Source of the DNA: Hermatobates lingyangjiaoensis
Taxonomy: Eukaryota; Arthropoda; Insecta; Hemiptera; Hermatobatidae
Length of the DNA: 64,000 nt
Direction: 5' to 3'
Assembly (NCBI GenBank): GCA_026182355.1
Contig: JAPFBL010000166.1
Coordinates: forward strand, 868,001 to 932,000
A program made the translations under genes and the position numbers. Below the pieces are notes generated by a model that had not been told where the DNA came from, did no database searches, and saw nothing but the letters and a program-made list of their open reading frames with translations. Position 1 is the stretch's first letter, and each line of letters begins with the position of its first letter. Positions 42,320-53,495 of the stretch are shown here, in pieces.

Positions 42320-43860
42320 AGAATGAAGATATTGTTACACATATTAATTTCATAATTGATGTTTTTAAAATTTCGCTACCACCATTTGAAAATTTTATCA
42401 ACAGAGATAATTCTTCATATCAGCTAATACTCTAAATTTGCATCTAACCCAAACTTATGCTTTCTTCCATGACTGAGAATTGATGTTAATTAAAGAACAT
42501 TGCAGGTTTTATATGGTTTTTCTTTTTTTTTTTTGACTTTTTTTTTTATTTTTTGTTATGATTAATATTTCTGTAGACTATTAACAAAGTTACAATATAT
42601 GTGAAATCAGAACTTAGTTCTTTAAGAATGTGTAATGAGTTGATGTTATATCAATAGGATTACTTTTTTCAAAATACAACTGTGTAAGAATGTTTAAGGT
42701 GTGCTGTACCAGCATCTGTCAAGCTGACAGCATTGACTTGCATGAGTTGTCTCCTCAATCAAATAAATCCTATATCGTCCAATCAATCTCCTTGTCTCCC
42801 ACCCTACTTCCTTCCCCCTCGTACTCTCCACCTGTCAATGATATCATTATGTCATTCTTTCTCAAACCACCATTTCTTATCCCAATCAAATCAAATAAGT
42901 CTTCTACAAACTTTCTAATTTTTTATTGATATAATTAGAATTAAACAATTCCTTTTCATATTATAACGTTTTAGTTTAATTTAGGATTTGCATAAATATA
43001 TATAATTTTATACAATAATAACCCTTAGCGGACCTCTTATCTGATATCACAAGTGCTGGTTTATAGGTTCAGCTTGTTTGCCTATTTTACGATCTAGATT
43101 TAAAAATTTAATTGTACTATATGGGTAATTTTGAATCGATTTATAAGAGCCTTACATAGAATTCTTTAGTGACGTTCACTCAAATCGAGTTTCTAAATAT
43201 GGGACTAATTGTTAGCAGAATTAAAATACGTAAGAAATCAATTTACATAAAATGCCGATAATGAAATGTCATCTGAAAAATTATAAAATCTTAATCGATT
43301 TCAAAAGCTCTATAGAGAGTGATCAGGTTTTATATTTACTTCATATGCTAGCTGAACACTAACAAATCTTACGTTAATTAAGAAGTAACAAATTTTAATT
43401 GTATAATTATTATTCCTGTAGAAATAAGATGATTAGTAACGCCCACACTTATAGAATTTTACATGTTTATTCTAGAGGCTATTTTAACAACCCATATAGA
43501 ATGTTGTTTGACTGAAGAAATTAAAAAAAATATGTATAATTTAGAAAGTCTCTGGGTTAGTAAATTAGTGATTTTATGATGATGTTTACTGAAGAATAGA
43601 ATCTCTACAATCAGGTTTTCGACAAATAGTAATAGGTCTTAAATCATTGATAAAAACATAAGTGGTTATAACATGCAGATGGACTAGAAAAAAACCGACC
43701 TCTGGATTCAGAATAACTGCTCTGAAATAACAAAGAAGCGGAATGGCGCTCTCTATCTGCTATTTATTGAATACATTATTATCCGTTACAATATAATTAT
43801 TTATATTGTAACTGAGAAACACACAAAGATCATTCTCACTCACAATTCTTAATCATTTGG
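42320..43860. other. Intergenic AT-rich DNA
   Basis: No gene recognised. The frames at 42690-42929 are low-complexity and lack family features. Confidence 0.5.
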
Positions 43861-43879
43861 CTTCACACGATCCAAAGAT

Positions 43880-43987
43880 AGACTCAAACCAGAAAGGCTT
43901 TGTCTTCGATCCAAAATATTCCTCTTTCGATAGGCCAGAAATTTAAAACGTTTGACGGTTGCAAATAATTAGCAGATTCCTTATAAT
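43880..43987 (-). pseudogene. Arginine kinase exon fragment (pseudogene)
   Basis: The minus strand translates as YKESANYLQPSNVLNFWP, IERGIFWIEDKAFLV and then a stop, colinear with residues about 208-242 of the neighbouring arginine kinase ([34 protein letters not shown]). It is in the same orientation, about 40 bases past the end of the intact gene. Substitutions and the in-frame stop mark it as a decayed partial duplicate. The boundaries do not look like a whole exon. Confidence 0.85.
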
Positions 43988-44024
43988 AATGTTACTACTA
44001 AAGTAATTTAGTCCTTCAAATAAT

Positions 44025-44030
44025 TTTATT
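44025..44030 (-). promoter_or_regulatory. Poly(A) signal overlapping the arginine kinase stop codon
   Basis: The minus strand reads TAATAAAATT: the stop codon TAA (44031-44029) shares its last two bases with AATAAA. If used, it would leave an extremely short 3' UTR. It may equally be chance in AT-rich DNA. Confidence 0.4.
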
Positions 44031-45159
44031 ACGCTGTTTCAATTTTGATGATTTCCAGGATGCCATCGTTCATTTCTTTGACTGTATCATACTCCGTGAG
44101 TCCTAACCTACGCTTATTGGAGATATCGTACACTCCATCCTCTGCACTTGAATGTTCACCCTTAGTTCCTCGTACTTGCAAGTTAAATTTCGCAGCAGTG
44201 GCCTCTAATTGTTCCTTATCTGAAGATATATTGGGCAATTTAATGTGGACCGATGCTCTAATTGCTGTTCCTAAGTTGGTTGGGCAAAACGTCAAGTTTC
44301 CAAGTCTGTCATTTTTAGCGAATGTTAATTTCTTCTCTATAGCATTGATTGCGGTGACTAAGCGCTTGTAGACCGCTGCCAGGTCTCCTCCTTGTTGCAT
44401 TGATATGATTCTTAAATGATCTTCTTCGCAGACCCAAACCAGAAATGTTTTGTCTTCGTTATAAAATATTCCTCTTCCTATAGGCCAGAAATTTGAAGCG
44501 TTTGCCGATTGCAGATATTTATCAGATTCTTTAAAAAGAAAATGATCGTCTACCAGTTGTTTCTTTTCATCAGCTGGTATACTTTCTAATGGATAATATG
44601 TTCCTTTTAGTTCATCCTGTAATTCAGAGAGTGCTGATGATACCTTTTTCTCTATTTCTCTGTAATGTTCCTCTGTCATTTTTGGATTAAATGGATAACC
44701 TTTTATGGATCTCCCACATCGAACTCTGGTAGACACAATAATTTGACCTTCCGGATCAAGGTTGTCAAGACTGTCTGGGTTTCCCCATTTCGTAGCAGGG
44801 TGCTTTTCTTTTTTCCCGAATCCATGATATTCTTCAATAATCGGGTCAAATATTTCAGCAAACACTGTGTATGCCTCTGGGTCAGGTGCATAGATACCCA
44901 CACTGGAGTCTGGGTTCTCCACACCAGATCTAATGCAGTCCACAAGAGTTGACTTAAATGATGTCTTCTTCTTTTTTAATTCTTCAAATTTTTCTTTCGT
45001 CAGGTGCTTTTTCAGCAGTGATTCACTGTTGGACTCCTCTAGACGAATATAGAATTCGTCAGGATTTCCCACATCACCAGATTCTTCCTCTCCTTCTTCT
45101 TGACGACTTCTGAACATGAAATGTTGATAAGCAAAATATAAATAAAACAGCGAAAACAT
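44029..45159 (-). CDS. Arginine kinase (phosphagen kinase)
   Basis: Transfers phosphate between ATP and L-arginine, buffering cytosolic ATP; arginine kinase replaces creatine kinase in most protostomes. The 376-residue open frame covers the whole family. The N-terminal domain (about 46-120) includes the guanidino-specificity loop SSVGIYAPD (85-93). In the catalytic domain, STRVRCGRS (143-151) supplies phosphate-binding Arg145 and Arg147. EEDHLR (245-250) holds catalytic Glu246 and Arg250. TFCPTNLGT (290-298) has reactive Cys292. Arg301, Arg330 and Glu335 (RGTKGEH) complete the site. Most arginine kinases have Gly where Ser86 sits in the specificity loop. Residues 1-35 ([14 protein letters not shown]..., then an acidic run) have no family counterpart. 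ATG at 45159 has a fair context, but an intron reading into an exon at about 45109 (pyrimidine-rich, then TTCAG) or a start at Met15 are alternatives. The frame has no introns over more than 1 kb. Confidence 0.93.
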   Translation of the reverse strand: MFSLFYLYFAYQHFMFRSRQEEGEEESGDVGNPDEFYIRLEESNSESLLKKHLTKEKFEELKKKKTSFKSTLVDCIRSGVENPDSSVGIYAPDPEAYTVFAEIFDPIIEEYHGFGKKEKHPATKWGNPDSLDNLDPEGQIIVSTRVRCGRSIKGYPFNPKMTEEHYREIEKKVSSALSELQDELKGTYYPLESIPADEKKQLVDDHFLFKESDKYLQSANASNFWPIGRGIFYNEDKTFLVWVCEEDHLRIISMQQGGDLAAVYKRLVTAINAIEKKLTFAKNDRLGNLTFCPTNLGTAIRASVHIKLPNISSDKEQLEATAAKFNLQVRGTKGEHSSAEDGVYDISNKRRLGLTEYDTVKEMNDGILEIIKIETA

Positions 45160-45161
45160 GG

Positions 45162-45595
45162 CCTGGAATGTTGACTTATTTCCGGAATTTTAATTGTCTG
45201 TTTATCTTTCCATATTTACACTTGTTGCAGATTATTATAGTAAAGAAATACCTGCTCGAATCTCTTATAAAAATGTAAATTTCTTTTCCTAAAATATCTT
45301 TCAATGGTTTCAAAATAATATTCACCACACATAATATTTACAATCGTTATTATATTTACTTCTTCAGTTTAACTAAAATTATACTTTTAAATTAAAACAC
45401 CAAAACAAACTTTAGGGATATTTTGTATAAAAATTTCTAAATAATAAATTTATGTAAGCAACCTTCAATACAAAGTAACCATATTTAATAGAATTAAGAA
45501 AATATTTCACATTCAAACATTCAAATTTGACGATGTTTTGTAGAGCTCTTCATTAAGAAAAAATAGTTTTATTCATTCTGAGGTAAAATGGATAA
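45162..45595. other. AT-rich upstream region of arginine kinase
   Basis: No TATA box placement or upstream exon can be defended. A conventional first exon, if it exists, was not recognised here. Confidence 0.4.
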
Positions 45596-45599
45596 ACAA

Positions 45600-45700
45600 A
45601 CAAAAGTCTCCACACAAATGAAGTTTTATTCAACGCGTTTCGAACACTTTGTGTTCATCATCAGGAAGACGCTACAATACAAATTATATCTAATCAGTTA
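45600..45700 (-). mobile_element. Ribozyme-bearing repeat, ACGCGT family
   Basis: 'ccacacaaatgaagttttattcaacgcgtttcg...gacgctacaatacaaatt' corresponds to one arm of the foldback at 22115-22430. It lies about 440 bases upstream of the arginine kinase start. Confidence 0.6.
45629..45667 (-). ncRNA. Hammerhead-like motif, best ACGCGT-type copy
   Basis: Minus strand: TTC, core CTGATGA, extra T, a perfect 6-bp stem II GAACAC-AAA-GTGTTC, GAA, palindrome ACGCGT, T, GAA. TTC/GAA would be a 3-bp stem I. Both core halves are canonical and stem II is the strongest in the window. As in the other families there is one extra base between the core and stem II. Confidence 0.6.
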
Positions 45701-45936
45701 CAAAATTAGAGCGAAATAATTAAATTCAATTAAGAGAAATCAAGACATACCCAAGGATGTGGTGCTGACGGGTTGGTCCAGTGAAAACAACAAGTAGGAA
45801 ATAGATCCGCTGCGAAAGAGTGGGGATAGGCATTTAGGAAATAAGGTGACAAAGGTGTCGGGTATGCTTGAAAACCGTTAACTGAAATACAGAAGGCCAG
45901 AAACACTAATTTAAAGAAAGACACTTTTTTTTTTAC

Positions 45937-46970
45937 TTTACAATAAGTAAAGTATAGTGATCGTGAAAAAATTCGATCTCGAGATTTTGACGGAATTACA
46001 TGTTTTGAGGTCCTAGAAGTCGTTTTATGACGTTTTTACGATGATGTCTGTGTGTGTGTGGGTGGGTGGGTGGGTGCGTGCGTGCGTGGGTGGGTCGGTG
46101 CGTGTGTTAGCATTGCTTGTTACCACGCTACGGTCCAGAATCTTTGATGGATCAAGTTGATATTTTACACGAAAATGGGCCCCATAAAGACGAAGATCCC
46201 TATTGTTTGGGAAGAATTATGCATGATGGGAAAGTCACTTTTTTTGCCAAAAACCGTTTTTTAGAAAACATTTTTTCCCCTATAGTGATAACCCTAGAGT
46301 TTTAAAATTTTGACATTATCTTTGAGGTTACAAATGCAACAAACGGAAAATATTTTCAGAATTTTAAAACAACAGGACAATTTTTTTTCAATAAAATGTA
46401 AAATTTTTACTTATAATTCAATCTCAAACCTTGTGAGAGCGATACAAGACATACTGTTTGACGGATCAAAATGATCAAAATTATCGTACTTCTTTAATTA
46501 TAAATCATCTTAAAACAACATTTTCTTCGCTGTTTATGATGTTTTTCAGAGAAAAAAAGGGTATTTTCCTGTTTTTAACTTGAAAATTTTACTTTAATAT
46601 TCAACGTAGAAGGATGTCAAGTAAACGATGTAAGAAATCCACTGGCTATTTGAACAAAAGCCATTTTCTCTTGTAGGAGAATATTTCGTTTCAAGAAATG
46701 TTCACTTTGGTTTTTCAAAAATGTTATTACTGCTGTAGTTATACTAATGAAATTATTTGCATCAGCTGTGTGATGTACAAAAATAAGCCTATATATTGAT
46801 ATGTCCTTCAATCACTATCTTTACTACCTTAGGAATGAAAGACTAATAATCATATCCCATTTAGATGTTTACGTTATGCTTAAATGGGACGTTATGTTTT
46901 ATATACTCAAGAAATTTGATATTAAGTTACTTATAGTAAAGTAGAGTGTAGGATACTCCAGATTTTTTTT
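45937..46970 (+). mobile_element. Element K copy 2a, internally deleted
   Basis: The 5' end CTTTACAATAAGTAAAGTAT and the (GGGT)n tract match copy 3 to about 46480. Then the sequence jumps to the 3' third ('atcatcttaaaacaacattttcttcgctgtttatgatg') and ends with GTAGAGTGTAGGATACTCCA at 46940-46960. The central part present in copies 1 and 3 is missing. Confidence 0.7.
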
Positions 46971-46974
46971 TACA

Positions 46975-47890
46975 ATATTTACAATGACTTAAAAATTTTT
47001 TGAGCAAAACACTGAGATAAAATTAGACTATTCTATTCTAATAGTTCATATTTATTATTTTCAAAAATTAGAAGCTCCCATCTATAAATGATTTAAATTA
47101 TATTGAATAGCTGGCTTCGACTTTGAGTTGAGTATGTAAACTGGCTAATTACTAATATATTTTTTCTCAATATACATTCATAGCATGCTTATAACAGAGC
47201 ACAACGGGCAGGAAAAAGATAACACTTGCTCAGAAAAAATTGGTATGTATGATTTTTGATAAAGGGGAAGGAAAATGATATTAGTAAATACTAAAGAGCC
47301 ATAAATTTCCCTGTATAATAATTCTATAAAAGACCAAAAATGTTCAACATAATTCGAAATTGAAATCTTTTGTTTGAAGATTAATAAATGTAATTATCGT
47401 ACATCCTTAATTATAAATTATCTTAAAACGACATTTATTCTTTGCTGTTTGTGATGTTTCTCAGAGAAAATTAGAGTATTTTCCTGTTTTAAATTTGAAA
47501 ATTGCACTTAAATATTCAATGAAGAAGGAGGTGAAGTAAACGATGTAAGAAATCTACTGGCTATTTGAACAAATACTATGTTTCTTTGTAGGAGAATATT
47601 TCGTATCAAGAAATGTTCTCTTTGGTTTTTCAAAAATGTTATTACTGCTGTAGTTATACTAATGAAATTATTTGCATCAGCTGTGTGATGTACAAAAATA
47701 AGCTTACATACATATTGATAAGTCGATCAATCACTATCTGTAATACCTCAGGAATGAAAGACTAATAAACATGTCCCATTTAGATGTTTACATTGTGCTT
47801 AAATGAGATATTATATATTATATACCCAAGAACATTGATATTAAATTTACTTATAGTAACGTTGAGTGTAGGTCACTCCAGATTTTATCT
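46975..47890 (+). mobile_element. Element K copy 2b, 5'-truncated
   Basis: Starts inside the element ('tttacaatgacttaaaaattttttgagcaaaacactgagataaaatta', as at 50160-50205) and runs to a second 3' end, GAGTGTAGGTCACTCCAGAT at 47865-47884. An extra AT-rich segment (about 47030-47200) interrupts it. It follows copy 2a head to tail. Confidence 0.65.
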
Positions 47891-47894
47891 ATTA

Positions 47895-49335
47895 ATTCCA
47901 AGGAAAACCATTTTGGATAAGTTGAAGTATTATTTGTTTTAATTAGCTACACGATGGACTATGATGAGTGAAATAATAAAGAAATAATTAGAGCATTAAT
48001 TTACACTCGAATATGAAATTATAGTGGCTCAACTAAATTCTGGTAAATTGGATAATAATGAAGCATAATCGCCCTTCGAGAAATTGTATTTAATATTATG
48101 AAATTCAAGAGGTAGATCTTAAGGACGTATAAGATCTACATATGCAGTAAGAGAAGGTTGGTGTTATTTGTTATGCTATTTGATAATATAATATCAAATT
48201 CAATATTTCTATTAACGTATTTATTTTTACACTATTGTGACTATTTATAAACAAAAATTAAAAGGAAACCTCATAATACAGAGATTATCAAATTAAATAA
48301 TGCCAGTAAAACAAAGTTACTTTTAGTTGTTATAATAATAGTAACTTATTTATATTTGACATTATTATGATCACTTATAATAAAAAAAAGGAAATTTTAT
48401 AATAGAGTTTATACATTTAATAAAGCTAGTAAAGCCAAGTTATTCTTATCAAAGTATAAAATGGATTAGAAATAATATTTAAAACGTTGAATGGAATTCA
48501 ATTCAGGTTCATAGGTCTGCATTTAGTGTATAAATAATTACTATCCAGCTAGAATATAGTTAGTCCCTTCATTTCCCGCCAACGTTGCATAATGCGCATG
48601 TCTTTTATATCGTATGATTATTTCAACCAATCATAGCTCCCATTTTTCCAAGTCCTTTTCATTTCTAATAGCGTCACTTTTATTGTAATAGTTTTAAATG
48701 AATTCAAATGTGTTCTGATTGAAAAATTTAGTTTAATACATCTGTTTTCAATTAGTTTTTACGCTGATTGAATGACAATGCAAGAATACGGAAGATATTG
48801 ATCATAGTTACGGTCAGTGGAAACATTATATTAATTTTCTTTTCTATATTACGAGTTGGATTGATATTTGTGTAGAATTTTCACTTTTATGTATAGCAAT
48901 ATATTATTAGTAATGGTATATTTGGTCACCATTACACCTCTCCAGGAAAATTGAATATTTAATATAATTACCACCGTATATATCATGCAAAAAATCACGT
49001 TCTAATAGTTTTCAAGGCTCAGGGAACTTATCAACTGAATCAAAGTGGTTTCTTCTATAAGAATATTCAAAAAGCGTGTTTTAGTATCATAGAAAACAGG
49101 TATTTAGTGTATTAACTATACTTATTTTTCAAACTTCCCTTAGTAATTTCGGATCTTAAACAATGTTACTCTCATATTATTTTCTCTTATGCTGTATTGT
49201 TACATTTACATTTATTTAGTTCTAAAATATTATTTTATTTTGCCTAATCTATATTTTATTAAAAATCCTTCTAACAGTGATTCAATTATTTTACTATAGT
49301 GTTTTACTATATGCGTACTATTATTACTATTTTTA
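47895..49335. other. Intergenic AT-rich DNA
   Basis: No gene recognised. Two near-repeats occur at 48220-48300 and 48340-48420 ('cactattgtgactatttataa' / 'cattattatgatcacttataa'). Confidence 0.5.
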
Positions 49336-49338
49336 TTA

Positions 49339-50960
49339 CTTTACTATAAGTAAAGTATAGTGATCGTGAAAAAATTCGATCTCGAGATTTTGACGGAATT
49401 ACATGTTTTGAGGTCCCAGAAGTCGTTTTATGACGTTTTTACGATGATGTCTGTGTGTGTGTGGGTGGGTGGGTGGGTGAGTGTGTTAGCATTGCTTGTT
49501 ACCACGCTACGTCCAGAATCTTTGATGGATCAAGTTGATATTTTACACAAAAATGGGCCCCAGAAAGACGAAGATCCCTATTGTTCGCGAAAAATTATGC
49601 ATGATGGGAAAGTCACTTTTTTGCCAAAAACCGTTTTTTTTAAAACATTTATTTCTCCTAAACTGATAACCCTACAGTTTTAAAATTTTGACATCATCTT
49701 TGAGGTTACAAATGGAACAAACGAAAAATATATTCAGAATTTTAAAACAACGGGAAATATTTTTTTTTCAATAAAATGTAAAAATTTTGACTTATAATTC
49801 AATCACAAACCTTGTGAGAGCGATACAAGTCATACTGTTTGAGGGACAAGAGTGAAACTATGCCTATAAATAGAACATTATGTGTAGAATGAGTTGAGAT
49901 ATTTTTTTTCAAAATTACATTCGCTAATTGGGCGTTAGAGTACGATTTCTGTTTTCAGAAAATGTTTTTTTGACGCTAAACGACTCGTTAAAAAATAATG
50001 AAAATGTGTCCAAAAATGGAACAAAAAATTAGCAATTCATAAAAAAAAAATCATGAAGTTTCAATTACGGGAAAGAGCAATAACGATATAAAAACTCTTT
50101 GTTTATCCTAGACTAAGGGATCACCTGCTATACTTGTCGAATTTTTTGTATTTTTTTACATTGTTTACATTGACTTAGAAATTTTTTGAGCAAATCCACT
50201 GAGATAAAATTGATGTTTCTAATGGAAAAATGAAAATATATTATTGACTTATAAGAGATGTAAGAGGAATAATATTGTGCAGGTAAATGATAACACTCAT
50301 TAAAAAAAAATTCGTATATATGTTATTTGACAAAGGGGTAGGAAAATGATCTTATTAAATACTAAGAAGCCATAAAATTCCCAGTATAATAATTCTGTTA
50401 AAAACCAAAAATGTAAAAGATAATTCAAAATATAAATCTTTCGTTTAGAGATTAATAACTGTAATTATCGTACATCTTTAATTAACAAATCAGCTTAAAA
50501 CAACATTTTCTTCGCTGTTTAAGATGTTTTTCAGAGATAAAAAAGGGTATTTTACTGTTTCAAATTTGAAAATGTTACATTAATATTCAATGTAGAAGGA
50601 TATCAAGTAAACGATGTAAGAAATCTACTGGCTATTTGAACAATAGCCATGTTCTCTTGTAGGATAATATTTCGTTTCAAGAAATGTTCACATTGGTTTT
50701 TCAAAAGTGTTATTACTGCTGTAGTTATACTAATGAAATTATTTGCAAATAATAAGTTATTTGTGATGTACAAAAATAAGCTTATAAATTGATATGTCCT
50801 TCAATCACTATCTGTACTACCTCACGAATGCAATGCTAATAATTATATCCCATTTAGATATTTATGTTATGCTTAAATGATACGTTATGTTTTATATACT
50901 CAAGAAATTTGACATTGAGTTACTTATAGTAAAGTAGAGTGTAGGCCACTCCAGATTTTT
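49339..50960 (+). mobile_element. Element K, full-length copy 3
   Basis: About 1.62 kb from CTTTACTATAAGTAAAGTAT to GGCCACTCCAGATTTTT. It is colinear with copy 1 in inverted orientation. The 3' hairpin GAGTG-TAGGC-CACTC lies at 50937-50951. The 5' frame (49360-49683) lacks an ATG start and depends on the length of the GGGT tract, so it is not accepted as a gene. Confidence 0.75.
50937..50951 (+). other. Conserved 3'-terminal hairpin of element K
   Basis: GAGTG-TAGGC-CACTC followed by CAGATTTTT. The stem is kept with compensating differences in other copies, for example TAGTGT-AGG-ACACTA at 61589-61603. Confidence 0.6.
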
Positions 50961-51193
50961 GTACTATTGTAGTTTCTCCTATTTTATTTGTTCATAGTAT
51001 TATTTGTATTGTATACCATGCTCTTAGTGTGAATGGATTTTAGTCAGTGACTATCAATAAATAAATAGCACAACAAATACCTCATGACTGGTGAATATCA
51101 ATTGCTCAATTAGGTGTATTAAAATTATATTTTACGTACTAACTACAACTTTATAAGATTAATTTAAATCAATCCTAGTTTCATTTTAAATAA

Positions 51194-51490
51194 AGGAGTC
51201 AGATTAGTCCAGAGGTAACGTGTTCGCCTAAGGACTGTTAGAGCCGGGGTTCAGTGCCCACTCTGGTACTCGATTTATTTACGTGGAATGTGAAAAAAAA
51301 AATCTGATCCATCGTCCCTGGGAGTGGACGTTAATTGGTTGGCCCCGAGCCTGTACTATGTCAAGTATATGTACGTTACATGCCCCTACTCTAAATAACA
51401 CACTTCAGTTAGGACTCCCATGTAGAATCATTGTGTAGTATCTCAAAGGGCCAAAGTTAGGCCTATGTCTGTTCTCTTGTGAGACTGCCA
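51194..51490 (+). mobile_element. tRNA-derived SINE, plus orientation
   Basis: tRNA-like head 51194-51270: GGAGTCAGATTAGTCCAGAG..., A box TTAGTCCAGAGGTA, B box GGGGTTCAGTGCCC, closing 'actctggtact'. The body follows 15795-16183: 'gatccatcgtccctgggagtggacgttaa', 'ctatgtcaagtat' and 'ttaggactcccatgtagaatcattg'. Confidence 0.8.
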
Positions 51491-51630
51491 CTGCAACATA
51501 ACCTAATTTAAAATATTCCAAGTCTAAATTAAAATAATTCATTTCAATATTGTTCAAATTTATTCATATTATATATTATATTTGTATTATGTTATAATTT
51601 ATACGTTTATATTTATAGTTTATCAATTAA

Positions 51631-51653
51631 TATATATATATATATATATATAT
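51631..51653. repeat. (TA)n microsatellite
   Basis: About 11 TA units. Confidence 0.9.
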
Positions 51654-51837
51654 ACTACATTAAAGTTCAAATAACTCTTTGATTATTTTAAATTAACCTG
51701 AAAAAGTAGTATATTGAGGAAAAAAACATATTCCTGGTAGTTAATATTACTCCAATCGTAAATACATTAAGTTTATTGTGAATTGTAGGAAAAGTTTCCA
51801 CACAAAATTGTCTTGTAAACGGCAACAAAACTTGTTA

Positions 51838-52463
51838 GTTTACTATAAGTATAGTAAAACATTCCATCTCGATATTTTGACCGATTTACATGTTTTTGAG
51901 GTCCCAAAGTTATTTATGACGTTTTCCCGATAATTTCTGTATGTGTGCGTGCGTATCTAAAGTTTGTGTAGACGTTACAATCCATAAACTTTCATAGATG
52001 AGGTTAATATTTTCCATAAAAATGGGCTTCAAAGTGTAGATTTGTACATTTGATTGCCGAATATAAATAGAAATACATTAAACCGTTTGATTTTGTAAAT
52101 TAATATCTTTACTTACGTAATGAAATTTTTCCTCATTGGAATTTTTAAATAGTGATAAGAATGAATTAAAACAAGAGTTAGAGAATAAGATGCAATGATT
52201 TGGAACACCACTACATTGGATAAACAGATATGACTTTAAGACAGTGGTATAAAGTACACATTCATGATCTAATGAGAAAAACATAAGGGGAAGAAATTTT
52301 AAAATTTTTAAAACAACAAAAAAATTTTTTTTTCAACAGATATTGAAATTTTGACTTATGATTGAATGTGAGAGCTATTAAGAAGACAAAAATCTTTATG
52401 TTGTTAACCGGTTGATACTTTTTTACTTATAGTAAAGTTGAGTGTAGGCAACTCCAGATTTTT
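51838..52463 (+). mobile_element. Element K, short diverged copy 4
   Basis: Starts TTTACTATAAGTATAGTAAA, keeps 'catctcgatattttgaccgatttacatgttttgaggtcccaaag' and 'catagatgaggttaatattttccataaaaatgggc'. About 220 bases of unrelated sequence are inserted after 52030. It ends with ACTTATAGTAAAGTTGAGTG then TAGGCAACTCCAGATTTTTT. Much of the interior is deleted. Confidence 0.65.
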
Positions 52464-52464
52464 T

Positions 52465-53410
52465 AATTTATTCTTTGTGATTCTAGGAACAGTTAAAGAA
52501 ATTTTGTTTATCCATTTTACCTCAGAATGAGTAAATACCACACAATTATGGATTTCACTACTAATGATTTAAAAATTAGTTTTAACACATTTTTGTCTTC
52601 TATGAATGAGATCTTAAATGTAATGAAACCTTGATAAAATTACTGGACGAAAAATGTGCTTTGCTTTTTTGGGAAGCGAGATTTCATGAAATTGGAGAGG
52701 AAATGAATTAACGAACTACAGACAACATATCTGACTAGTCAAGGAAAACCAAATAGAGGATAAAAACTAAGGAAGCAGAACAAAACAAAAGTACAATACT
52801 GCTTATACAAGGGGAAGAAAAGGAAATGAATTAATAACATTTTATAAATCACGTCAATATACTTATAGTGCTGAGGTAAGAAAAAATTGGGAAAGTTAAA
52901 GAAGAAAATGACCATGACATATATTCCAAAAGGAAGATGGAACACAAGAAAGGAAATACTGTTGAACTTCGTAATCAATACTGTGCTAATAATGAAGAAA
53001 TATTTGTTATATAAAATATATATAAAAATAATAGTTATGCTATTTGCTGATTTAGTATGACATACTATCAATCGTATCAATGTACTATTGATATATATAT
53101 ATATATATATTATACTCGTTATTTGATACATATATATCATTTGTATTACCTGAGTGCATAATAAGTAAGGATGACATCACACGCTCCGTAACAACTCTCG
53201 ATATTGGTGGTGGTGGAAATACAGAATGGACGCAGTGGCGTATATATTACTGCAGATAAATGTTGTATTTATCACAGCACATTGAAAGGACTGGTCGACT
53301 CCTGTCGAAACAAGTAGAAATGTAGTTGTCTTGGTCATTTTTTTGCGACTGAGAATGTTTTAGCATATAAAAGTAAGTAAGTGTTTAACACAATGAAAAT
53401 ATAAAATCAA
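52465..53410. other. Intergenic AT-rich DNA with short (TA)n at 53090-53112
   Basis: The minus-strand open frame 52739-53140 is hydrophobic and AT-driven, with no family features, and is not accepted as a gene. Confidence 0.5.
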
Positions 53411-53414
53411 TTCA

Positions 53415-53495
53415 TAAACCACAGTAAGAATGAAATTCATAAATTAAGGCATTTCAACGAAAACAACTGGCCTTCATCAGAGTCACATTTATTGA
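53415..53495 (-). mobile_element. Single-arm relic, AGATCT-ribozyme family
   Basis: 'cataaaccacagtaagaatgaaa...ggcatttcaacgaaaacaactggccttcatcagagtcac' keeps the arm layout. Minus-strand core CTGATGA is intact and the GAAA end reads GAAATGCC. Confidence 0.5.

Noticed and set aside
44045..44371. Plus-strand open frames opposite arginine kinase (also 44665-44952) and a second minus-strand frame at 44703-44945
   Set aside because: They are antisense or out-of-frame shadows of the arginine kinase coding sequence.
49360..49683. 107-codon frame at the 5' end of element K copy 3, shared in part with copy 1
   Set aside because: It starts at GTG, not ATG, crosses the length-variable GGGT tract so the frame differs between copies, and shows no known domain.
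52739..53140. 133-codon hydrophobic frame
   Set aside because: Composition is explained by AT-rich DNA and a (TA)n at its start. No signal, domain or codon pattern supports it.
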